Source of the DNA: Tolypocladium sp. Sup5 PDA-1
Taxonomy: Eukaryota > Ascomycota > Sordariomycetes > Hypocreales > Ophiocordycipitaceae
DNA length: 64,000 nucleotides
NCBI GenBank assembly: GCA_000750105.3
Contig: JPHH03000058.1
Coordinates: 1 to 64,000 of the forward strand
Direction of reading: 5' to 3'
The position numbers and the translations under genes were made by a program. The notes under the pieces were generated by a model. The model saw only the letters and a program-made list of their open reading frames with translations. It did no database searches and was not told the origin of the DNA. How positions within the stretch are numbered: the first letter of the stretch is position 1; the number at the start of each line of letters is the position of its first letter. Of this stretch, positions 1-11,136 are shown piece after piece.

Positions 1-505
1 GGGGGCGTGTGAATCGGGTTATTTCCGCCGTAGCGTGAGCTTGAGCAGCTCTCGGGTCGACTTCACAACTCTCGAGGCGCGCGAGTTGGCGGCTGATGAG
101 ATGAGGTGATGTTGCAGGGCTGCGTCGACGTTGCGCTGCTCTCCCACGCCGGATGAGGTTGCTGTTGCGCTGCGCGGTGCCTCAGGTTGCCAGCTGACTC
201 GTGGTCCGCAACGGCCGTCGGCCAGTCACATCAAACGAAAGAAAACGTAGAGGGCGAGGACGAGGGCGAGCAGGTCGAAAGCAGCTGTTGGCACGTGTGC
301 GCGGTCGAGTAAAGGTACATCCACGGCGTCACCGAAGGTTGTGACTGGTGAGTGAGATGGCAGCAAGCTTCAGGAGGGGCGGAGTGGCCAGACTTGCCAG
401 AGTGAGCAGACCGGGGAGTGGGTGAGAAGGAGGTGGGGGAAAAGAGGAGACTCGAAGCTGATTCCTGGGTGAAATTTGGATGGCCAGGTTTTGGCACAAC
501 CCTGT

Positions 506-530
506 CCCTGCCCTGCCCTGCCCTGCCCTG
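506..530. repeat. CCCTG pentanucleotide microsatellite
   Basis: Five perfect tandem CCCTG units, flanked on both sides by near copies. Confidence 0.85.
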
Positions 531-580
531 CCTGTCCTGCCAACGTGCGTGCTGCTTGGCTGCAGTCTTTTTCGCAGTGA

Positions 581-604
581 AGCAGCAGCAGCAGCAGCAG
601 CAGC
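581..604. repeat. AGC trinucleotide microsatellite
   Basis: About eight tandem AGC units. Read in one frame this gives polyglutamine, but no supported gene covers it. Confidence 0.9.
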
Positions 605-912
605 GCGGCCACCACCACCACGACAGCTGGCTGTTTGTCTGTGCTTGGGCCTGGGGGGTCCCAGCCGGCTTCAGCAGGGCCCGAGAAATTGTGGCGGGTG
701 CGGAGGCGTTCTCGGACTTCGGAAATGTGGCGATGTGCAGCACCAGCACCAACCCGGAGGCGAGCACCAAAACGCGACCGCACAAGCCCTGATGCACGCG
801 CGTGGTGCGCGCTGCGAGGTGGTGTGTGCTGGGGAACCACGCCTGCTCGATCGATGCTTTCGCTCCTGTCTCTGTCTCTGCTCGGCTTTGCTGTTGCTGG
901 GCGCCACGCGCG

Positions 913-935
913 CTCTCTCTCTCTCTCTCTCTCTC
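913..935. repeat. CT dinucleotide microsatellite
   Basis: An uninterrupted CT run of about 23 nt. CT tracts are common in fungal promoters and 5' leaders. Confidence 0.9.
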
Positions 936-1598
936 AACAAGTCGCTGGATGCGTGCGTCGGTGCGAGGCTGCGCGCACAGGGGTCACTTACTCGTAGGTA
1001 TGCAAGGTTCGCAGTGAATCAACAAAGCTGATGACGGGCCCGACTCCCCCGCGAGCGACCGGGGTGGGCTGCCGTTCTCGCACCGATGCAGGGCCAAGAC
1101 GTCTTGTTCACTGATCAAGGTGGATGCTTGCGATGCTTGCGATGCCTGGCCGCCAGTCAGTCAGCCAACCAACCTTCACCAGGGCCCTGGAATGCATGGT
1201 ACGTACCTGTTCCGCACACAGCGGCGACTCCCCCTGCGCACAGTGCGCCAACGCGATTCCCGGACTGCGTGAGATCTGCGGCCTTTTCTTCCTTTGCTTT
1301 GATTTGATTTTCCTTCTTCTTCTTGCGTCTCGTCTGAGCCCAATCAGAGTTCCAATGGCTGGTTCCACCGCCTATGCACCCTCCAGGGTTGACGCAAAGG
1401 GTGGCTGTCACTGGCTGCCGCACCCCGGGGCCTGGTTCGCCGTTGTGTGGAGGGGTTGAGATGGATGGATGGATGCGTTGCGCCTTCTGGGATGGAAGCG
1501 TCACGCCGGAGCATATGCCCGTACGAGCAAACCGCAACTGGCCCGAGCCTCAGCTGTACGAGCTCGACGGGTCTGCCGTGACCAAGAGAGCGCAAAGC

Positions 1599-1620
1599 AG
1601 CGGCGCGGCGCGGCGCGGCG
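1599..1620. repeat. GGCGC-type short tandem repeat
   Basis: Four tandem units of a GCGGC/GGCGC pentamer inside the gene-poor left region. Confidence 0.75.
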
Positions 1621-2702
1621 AAATGGGGAGAATGGTGTCTCTGCGCGCAGGAGGTGCCCCAGGAGCTACAAGTACGAGTACTTGCTTGGTATGTATGATC
1701 GCCGTTTTGCCGGTGCGACACGGCTGGAGAGCATGGAACCCGGCGACGTGGTTCGCAAAATTGCGCTAGTCCGACAAGCCCGCGTGTCGCTTGAGCGCTG
1801 AAGAGATGTTCCCCGTCTTCGTAGGTAGCACGAGAGCTGGAACCAGTGCCGGCCCAGCGGTTGGTTGTCTTATTTATAGAGCCGGAGCGGCCTGGTCACC
1901 AAATGCGTCGTACTCCCGCAGGCACTTGTACGCATGTGCGAAGTCACGAAGTGCCAGCTCTTCAGCATTCAGAGCCGCGAGTTGCGGGAGTCGTTGGCAG
2001 GCTTGCGGATCCCAAGCGGCCCATGAATAATTGTAAAACGACAACCCGAACTCTGTCGACTCCTGCAGCCGTACGAGCGGTAAACTGCAGCTGAGGAGTC
2101 CGGGCCCAGAGCGCCGGAAGGCGACGGCAAGGTGGGTGTAACTGTGTACGGACTACCATCGGGTCAGCTTGTGTCAACTTGTAGGGTACGTGCGTAGCAC
2201 GGAGCCGGTAGTAATAATATCTCGTCCCGCATCGGTGGTCGGAATGCAAAGTACACAACACCGGGTCATGGCTAGCCAGGGATCCCGGCGGCCTTCCCGA
2301 GAGACCGAGGCTGTTAGTCCGTAGACCAAGGCCAGAGGCGTTGGCGCTAACATCAACGACGAGCTCCATTGTTAGCACAGGCAGTGGGCTCGACGTCTGG
2401 GTGTCTGTGTGTCCGGCTTGCGGAGGATATGCTTGACAGCTTTGTATGAAGATGGGCAGGCCATTGTCGCCAACATCGTGGGCGGCGGCTTGGGAGTAGG
2501 CAGGTATCCTCACCTAGAGAAATTTGCAGAACTCTCAGCTCTGTTGTTTTGATCCAGGGACACGACGGCGCCTCGTCGTAGCAACCGCAAGGTTTAGTAG
2601 CGTTTCTTGGGAGCCTGCAGAGGGTACCAAGTAGTGTCGGTCTTTCGAGTTTCGAAACAGACCGCTGTCTCTGTTAGCTACGAATGATGAAGTTAGAATA
2701 AG

Positions 2703-2720
2703 GTACTCCGTACGGAGTAC
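2703..2720. repeat. Perfect 18-bp palindrome GTACTCCGTACGGAGTAC
   Basis: This is the complete palindromic form of the TACTCCGTA motif that recurs throughout the intergenic DNA of this window. Every base pairs with its mirror image. Function unknown. Confidence 0.9.
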
Positions 2721-5700
2721 ATCGCCAATCCCTCCTGTTGGACACTCAACCTGGGCTGGGTTGGGCCCTTGCATCAGCTTGGTATCTATCTGTCGTTCCT
2801 GCCCACGCCGCAAAGCACTCGTACGAGTAGTCTGTACTCGTAGTCCGTAATCCCGGTTTGACAGTTTCCAGCCTGATGGAGGGCAACAGGCTCCCAACTC
2901 CACATGCACTGCAACGAGTACCTCCACGACGCTGTTTCATCCTTCCAGTACAAAATGCAGACGGACTACCTACCTACTCCGTACTACTCCTCCTGCCTGC
3001 ATTAACAAGACCTGCAAGACCCGGTTCGGGATCGGCCAAGCATGGCATTTCCCAGTGCATTGTAGTACGTATTACTCCGTAGTAGCATGTATGTCTCTAT
3101 GGAACCCTGGGCCACCAGAGTCAAGACAGTCCGTGGATGGATTTTCTTTGCCTGGCCCGGATACCCACCGCCAGTACAACGTGCAAACTGCATACTTGAC
3201 CAAGTACGAGTAGCATTTGCGATTGGGTCCCAAGCCAGCCCCTTCTGCCTGCCACCCGTCCCCTCACGGAGCCCCGTCCTTTTCTGTTTGCCTGCCTCAA
3301 CCAGCTCTCCCAGGTCTCCTGTCCTAGAAAGCTGGCGTCGCGCCTGCAGGACGCGGATTGCCAGCACCGCGGCCTTGGTCAGTACCCAGGTACCTGATAC
3401 AGATTGCCTCAGTAGTTGCCTAATCACTCCACGAGTAATCCGTAGACACGAGGAAAGTGCGAAGGCAACTACCTACCTACTCCGTACGTACTGTTGGCCG
3501 TAATTAGATACGTAGGTACTCCAGCACATCATTCTGGGCAACTGCGTGCAGTCCACAAGTTCATTTCAACAAGTAAACGTCAACGCCCATATGTTTCCGC
3601 AGCGGTGTTGCTGACCTTCCTCACCCTTCTAATTACCATGGACGTTTTGCAAAGCTTCCTTAGACTCAACAATGCGCTACTACACCTGCGCCGATGTACA
3701 AGAAGCAGCCTGGGCAGTGGTCGATTCCGCCCTCAACGGAGCAACAGCCGAGCATCAAACATGGTCTTCCATTCTCCCTTGCAGATGCACGACGACTAAA
3801 TGCGGCCAACTACGAGCGTCTGCTTGGCCGTACTCAGACGAGTGATTACGCTATGAGTTGCACGCAAAAAGGAAGCACAAAACAACAGCTGGTGGGCGCA
3901 GGTTGGCGCTGTCTGATGTTTGTGCTGTCGCTGAGCCAGCTGAATTGGCACGCCTCTCAACGCAGCGTTATTCCCGGCCCGAGGCTCACGTCTCGTTCGA
4001 CGCACGCATTGGATCGTTTGCGAGCTGTTGCCTGTCGCACGAGAATGACCGAGTGCGGGCAAAGGATCCACGTGTTGAGACCGCGCTGTGCCACCCGAAG
4101 CCTGGAACACCATGGCCGCTGGGATCTTGCCTCACGTGGAGAACCCACTGATGCGCGAACCCATGTCCACGCTAAATTCATGGCGTCCGGTGATTTGGCG
4201 CTGTGCGACATCGTCTCGGTCGTCTCGATCCTCTCGAGAGGCTCAGGGGCGCGCCTGGAATAAGGCCTTGGCCAAAGCTCAAAACCGACTTTGTTACGGC
4301 AGATGCGCATTAGGCCGACCCGCCCTCCTCGGAAGCTGTTTTTCCACGACTAGCCACTACCAGCCAGTTGCGATACTCGTTCTCTGGCAACAAACACGCA
4401 TCAACCACATTGTTGGGAAGGCCCAGCGAAACATCAGAGCCTGCCAATGTGCCCCCCTGCCTTGTTGCACCGAGTTGCACAGTGCATCCACATGATGAGG
4501 CCGAGTCCGAAGCCTCCCCACTTTGCGAGTTGTTTACCAATTGAATTGACAACGTCAGTGCCCACGGAGTTTTTGCGTCCGAGAGCTTCAGAAGGCCCTG
4601 TAATGTAACGATTGACCAAGTGATTCGACGGGGGTGTTGTTGCCACGGATTTCCAGCATACCCCGGCTCGTCCAATTGTCGAAGGCCTTGACAGCCACAA
4701 CCCAGCCATCCCACGACAACCGCAGCACGGTCGCTTCGGCTGAGTGGTCGGTGCCAGGAAGAGCAGGTGGCCGGATCAATTCATTGGGATGCACCTCGGG
4801 ACAGCGCGGATGAAGCATGTTTGGAATACCTGCCTCGCACAAAGTACAAGGTACCAACTACCCAGGTGTCTCAGGCGCGCAAAGCCGCCCATTCAAGGGC
4901 TTCATGAGCCTTTGACCCCAAGGTTTCACGAACAAGGCCGCTGTGCCATTTGAGCGGTGAGCCCTGGGCTCTGCGGCGGTTCAGCCATTGAAACATATCA
5001 TGATTGCTTCGTCTGCCATCCGCCCTTCTAGCTGTGCGGAAGCATCATGGCCGCCCTTCTTTGTGGCCATGCATATCGTGTACCGACACCCACAAGAAGA
5101 TAACTCTGTGCCGAAGCACTGTCGCAACAGCGAAAACACAGTGGTTATCCATCTTTTATTAAGCCAAGTTTGGCCGGGGCTTTGCGAACAAGACAGCCCC
5201 AGGGCATCTTGTTGTCTCTCATATCTTGGACCTTGGATCCTCATGGACAGGTTTTCGGCTGGTCGGAGCCATACTGCCGGCCGGATCGAGGCCCAACCCG
5301 TCTCGCCAATGGCATTCGTGTGCGGGATGCCACCAGGAGCTCACTACCTGATCTTGCGGAAGCAGCATTGCATCAACGACGGGTCATCCAGAATCTCGGG
5401 AGTGACTTGAGCGTCGCCGCAAGCCACTGGTCTGGTGCAACCACCATCGGAAATGGAGGGGGTGTGGGTTTATAAGAGGTGAAAGTTGCTGGAACCGCTT
5501 CTCTGTGGGCGACCCCACACGGTCCACAACAGCCACGGTTTCCATCAGCTCTTGGCGGCGAATCTGACTAGTGTCGTCCCGCCACAGCGGTTGAGTTTTC
5601 GTATCAGAAACACAGTCTGCGAGAGGCAACAGTTCCTCCGTAAGGACTACGGAGTACTTCTGAGAGATGGACATCAACGGCAATGGCCCTTCCATCCCAG

Positions 5701-8700
5701 AGTGCTGGCATAAGACGTTGACGGTGGCCCTGGTTATTTGGTCGCCAGAAAGGGAAACTCGTCCGCAGGATATACCACCTTACTTGGTCTCGTGAACAAG
5801 ATCCTTGCCAAAGCATCCCAGCACCAACTCGCGTTTCATGGTTTCTGCGCTCCAAGCCGGGGAGCTCCATGCGCATGTACAGTACGACGACAACGGGCAA
5901 GCGGACCCAGCTGGCTTACCACAAGTAGCTGGGTTCGTTGCGGCCGAGTTGAGTTCTCAACCACACGCCCTCCCACGCAAGGCGGCTTTCTAGGCAGGGC
6001 GATGGCAAATGCCAGTAAGAGCCGTACAAGTTTTCATAAGAAGTACGTACGAGTATGTAGAGCAAAGGTTCGCTCTCATCAGTGGGTCGACCTAAGATCT
6101 GACCCTAGCATGAATCTCGACACCGATCTGTGAGATACTCGATGTTGATAGTAGAACCCCGTCCATCGGCCCTGAGCATGGACAATCACCGGGTTCTTGG
6201 GTCCCTATTGGGATTGGGGCATCTTCAAGCAGGTTCTCGAGTCCCGAGAACGTGTCTGGATGCACACCACAGTCAAACTACTCGTCCAGCAGTTCAGGCA
6301 ACAACCAGTTGAGATGCAGATTGTTCGCCCACAAAACTCGTCTTCTCATCTAGCCTTATTTAACCACATGTCGCGTGTCATCAACTTCCAGACGAATGAT
6401 CTCACATTCCTCGGGCTTCGGCCTCAAAGGCCAGGGCAGATGACTGACTCTCGCTCACCCAGGGAAGGCAAGTTTGACGCCATGGGTTCTAGCTGCGGCC
6501 GTGGAAAGGGACTCGCGAGTCGCGGGGTGAAGCTACTACGAAGTACTCGATCCAGGAACGTGTCGGACTACCGCAAACCGTGGGACTCTTCCCGTCGACG
6601 GTTCCCAGGCTTGGTGGTTAGGGACCAAAACTGGCAACGCAGACGCCCTTCCAGAGCCGATGCCGTTGTGATCATATCGAAGTCGTTGCTTCGAGTCTCA
6701 GCTTCGATTCTCAGTGCCTGTCCCACACATGCCACGCCGCTGGTCGATGGCCGGCCGAACGGAGCAAGTTCCCATGATCAGACATGTGCCCCAGCGGATC
6801 GAAGGCCGCCGAGCAGCTTATTACAGAAGCATTGGCCGAGACTGGAGAGCTCTGGAGTCCAAAATGCCGCCCCACCCGGCAAGCACATTCAGATCTTGTG
6901 TGCTGGGCCTCCTGGCTGCACTAGTGGATCTACGGACGGCGTCCGTGGGCAGGTGAACGGACAGACTCACTAGCGACCAGCTTGGTGGTCCATGCAGTCG
7001 TGTCAACGGGGGTGCCACAGGGACCCCCGGCGCTAGCTGGAGAAACTGACAAACTGACGCCACGGCTCTCGCAGCCTTGCAGCAAGAAGGTTGCGAATTG
7101 CGTCCTGCAGGACGTGTCAAGGTCGTTCCGGCCCATGGCGGAAGACATGAGATGGAAATAGCCCCTGCACAGTCAGAGCACAAGGGTGCTGGCTCGGCAC
7201 AGCCACGGCACAGCAGGCCTCAAGACGTCGATGATTGACGATTCCTTGCTGAGGGGCGAACAGGCAATCTCAGGGACTGACCACAGGAGTGTCCCAGCTC
7301 CTGAACACTGGAGATGGGAGCATACCCCGATAAGGGGGCCACCGACGTCGACACGCTTCAGGTGTCTGTACTCGTAAGCAGGCTGTTCCTTTCATTCAAA
7401 GCCCCTGTTCATCGTTCGATGGCAGGGAATTGGCTGGAGGTTTTGGTTCCTGACCAAGGAGCCAAGGGGATCCTTGCGCGAATCTCCCGCCCGGACAACG
7501 AAATGCGTACATCAGAAGCCAATCTCGGGTTGTACGACGCCAACACGCACCTGTCCTCAATACGTACTCGCGCGAGTGCCTTCCGGCGAGATATAACTTG
7601 GGTTGCTCGGCGAGAGTTGCGACTAAGATCGCGGAGCATGGTATTAGGGGCTAACCCCCCGCATTTGCATCGTGCAAAGTTGCAGTGCAACGATAACTAG
7701 CGTGCCCGTGACCTAACAAGGAAGTATTGACGGGCGGAGCGGTCCAACCATGTCCTGCACCAACTTCAGAGAAAGAACCGTGTGAGGGCGCTGGGTGATG
7801 TCATCTGGAGACAGCTCTTATACCTACGTACTCACGCTACGGTGTGCAGCCGGTGGTTACACGGCAGCGATGCACCGCAAACTACAAACTACAACAATGC
7901 TCACAAAATTCTAGCCGCCTGGCCGCCGGTATTTCAACTCGGAGGAGACGGACATCGGCAGGCTTGGCCCCTGGAGGTGCAAGAGCATGATTTTGATGCC
8001 GCCCATCTTGATCATGGTTCTGTCGCGGACGTTCGCCCACAACGGGGTCTATCAGATGGGTCAGACACTCTCTCGCCCTTGTTCCCCCCCGCGGTAGCGA
8101 AGCGTGGGGGCTTCAGCAAGGCCGAGTTGACGACCTGACGACCAAGCCCGATGTCGATGGCTCGCCAGAATCACAGGAACCACGAGCAACACTGGCTTCC
8201 GACACGCACATCTGCTGGGCTGACGTCTTCCCTTGGGCATTGGTATCGCCCGGAAACAAAGACTAGCCTGCATAAAGCTCGTTCTTGGTGCGATATCCGG
8301 GGGCTCGCAAACTGGTCCGTGGCGTCCAGGGTTCGGTGACGGCGTCTTTGACTCTCGAGTCGGCGTACTTCTTCCCGAGCGACGGTGCCCGTGGCCCGTA
8401 GCTTCGCCTGGCTAGTGAAGCTCTTGCGCTTCGTGTGGCCAGTGGTAGTCCCAAGTCAGCCGCGACCATGGAAACAGCGACTACTGGTACGCGCAGCCTC
8501 GTCGACGTCGCAAGAGGCATCTGGCTCGGCAGACATGGCACGCGTTGAAACCCGTTATGCGTTGCATTGCGTCCTGGACGCGAGGAGCACGAGGTTCTCA
8601 TCTCCAACAGGGACGTTTACCGCGGCCGTCGGATCGCAACCGGCAAGACAAAGGGTCGTGAAGACAACGTTCCAACACCACACACACCCCTCCCTCCCCC

Positions 8701-10497
8701 TTCTTCAGCCCACGCCCCTCCGACCCCCCCCGACCCCCTTTGAACATGGCCAACAATATTACTCCACGGCCTGGCGCCGGCTGAGGAGCGCCGGTCGTCT
8801 ACTGAAGACGCAAACGAGTTACCACGCTGCCGCCGTCGCCCCCTCCTCCACCTCACCGTCATCGGGGGCGTTTATATCCATACGGTTATTCAATACTCTA
8901 TTACTGATGGCTCTTCCTATACGGAGTATTGGCATGCCCAATTCACCTGTCCGATGTTTTTCGGGGGTGGGTACGGTTCCCGGTGTTCACTACCTAATCT
9001 CGGGAGGGCCGAGAGTTCGGCCACCCGGGGACCTGCTTGCCTCCCTGGTGGCCTGGACCTCGCCGTTTGGCCGAGTTGTGTGGGCAACTCTTCACGGGCT
9101 GACAGGACCTGCCCACTCCTGATAGGAGCGATCCAGCGTGCTGCTGGGATAGGCAGCCCCGCCTGTGCGTTTGTCTGTGGCCCTTAATACCTTGCTGCTG
9201 AGGAGGGAGCAGGCAAGCTGGGCAGGCAGGCAAGCAAGCCATGGCATGCAAGGAAAACGGAGGCAGTTGCGAACAAGGAGGAGGAGACCCAGAAGACCCA
9301 GAAGACCCTCACAGTCCAAGACGCCATCGCCACCCCGTCTTTTACCCTGCGCGTAACTCTCTTCGGCGTTAAGCCAGTCATTTTGCGTCAGGATTAGAAA
9401 CGGGGATCCTCCGCACACTCCATCGAAACAGCTGCTCTGCTGAGGCCGTCGATGCTGACACCGGTCATGGTGGTGGATGAAAGATGCTGATCTTCCTCGG
9501 CCTCCCACCCCCGACCGCACCGGCCCAGCAAGAATGAAGACCCAAAGTTCTGTCTCTGTTCTCCTTGCCTGCCGCACGCCCTTGTCCACGCCCTTTTTCC
9601 GCGTCTAATGAGCGCTGATGGCGCGTTTCTCCGGCCACGATCGGGGCACGCTCTCTTCGAACGGCATCTGCAAGCGCAGTGCTGCCTCGAACCTGGCTAA
9701 AATTCGCCGACTCGGCCCATCGAACCGCGGGGGAGCCAATGGAACGTGCTTTGAAGGCAAGTTGGTATCTCCACTCTCGACCGTGTCACTCCGGACGTCG
9801 GTCGAAGCGCTGCTCCTGGGCGGCCTCGCGGGAAGACACAAACACGCGCGGCGCGCAGCTCTGGTGTTTATCCTCATGGCCTCCTTTCGCTGTCCGAATT
9901 CCCCAGTCTACGAGTACAGACAAAGGAGGCTTCGGACTTACGACGGCGGTTGGCATGTGCGGTGTCTGTCTGGGGGGCCTTCCCAACCCCCCGCCCCCCA
10001 TCCATCCTTGCGGGTGCAAATGAGATGTGCGCGGGGTATTGTTGTGCCGAGGGTGGATGCGATGGGAAGGATGGCCCAGGTGGAGGATGTGATTCTGCGG
10101 TCCTCTTCCCTGCTTCCTTTGGCGGTCAGTGGCTTGCTACTGATTGAGGGAATAGGGGCTCGGTGACTGCAACAGCGCAGCTGCAAGACCGCCCCCATCT
10201 CCTCATCCTTCCAGCCCCTTGGTGCTGCCCTGGGAGAGGCACCACGATATCGCACCTCAGGAGGGCAATGCAAGGCGCATCGGCCCCGGTCGTAGCCGCA
10301 GAGTGTACATAATGTGATGCCACTGTTGTCCGGGGGTCCGCGCCCTTCGGGCACCCGCGATCCTGGCCGTACTCCGTACCCACACTTGCATACTTTGACC
10401 GCGACGCACTCCAACAAGGAACATCGTGGGGCGCTCAGGGGCGCGGGCAGCCGTGGCGGGCTGATGTAGTGACCATAGCTTCGCATCGTCAAGTCGG

Positions 10498-10510
10498 AGG
10501 GGGGGGGGGA
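10498..10510. repeat. G-rich homopolymer run
   Basis: An almost uninterrupted G run in the 3' flank of the helicase gene. It is also a place where assembly errors are likely. Confidence 0.8.
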
Positions 10511-11136
10511 TCAATTTCATGTGCTTTTGTTTTGTAGACTACAAGTGTTCTATGAAATCGACTTGGTCGTCAATGAAAAGTTTCGCGCGAAGACCAAGCC
10601 TGGCAGCTCAAGCTTAAAGCGAGAGACTCTTCAACAAGGTGCTCGAGCACCCTTTGAAGTATGGGGTTGGATACCGCAAACCTAGACCTGTCCACTCGAA
10701 CCGCCTCCTCATCGTCGCCTCGGCGTCTTCTATCAAACATGCATCCACAACAAGGTTGTGGGCTCTCTGGCCGATGCCAATCTATTATTACCCCGGAAGA
10801 GCAAAGCGAAACAGTAGAGAAATATCGAGACGTCCTGCCGCAAACGCGCAAAAGTCCAAAATGATGGAAACCTCGGGTTGCAAAATTAAACATAAATAAC
10901 CGTGAAGGCGCAATTCCATGCGTCCGTGTCTAGTTGAAAACCATTCCTGCCCTCTATGAAACGCCGTGGTGTGCCGTGTTACGATCGGGTAAGCCAGTTG
11001 AGCCTGCCCGGGGATGGTCGTCGATGCGCGAGCCAGCGCGTCGAAGTGCCAGCTGCTCTACCATCGTCGGTTGCCCATGGGCATGTTGTTGACGTTGGCT
11101 GGAGGCAGGTCAGCCCGTGACGTCTGTCTTATTCCT

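Larger units (their letters stand above)
1..11000. other. Gene-poor region, no supportable gene
   Basis: About 11 kb in which I recognise no protein. The open frames are short (longest about 258 codons at 6197–6973), lack domain-like composition and overlap one another on both strands, so I treat them as chance. What can be seen are microsatellites in the first kilobase, pyrimidine-rich stretches near 8680–8740, and many copies of short palindromic motifs (TACTCCGTA, TACGAGTA). The first kilobase could be the promoter or 5' leader of a gene lying left of the window, but nothing in the sequence proves this. Confidence 0.6.

Noticed and set aside
6197..6973. 258-codon open frame in the left gene-poor region
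   Set aside because: No domain-like pattern and Arg/Ser/Pro-rich composition as expected from random GC-rich DNA. No intron-connected extension gave anything recognisable.
8385..9122. 245-codon open frame with a Pro-rich middle
   Set aside because: It spans a pyrimidine-rich non-coding-looking stretch and resembles no protein.
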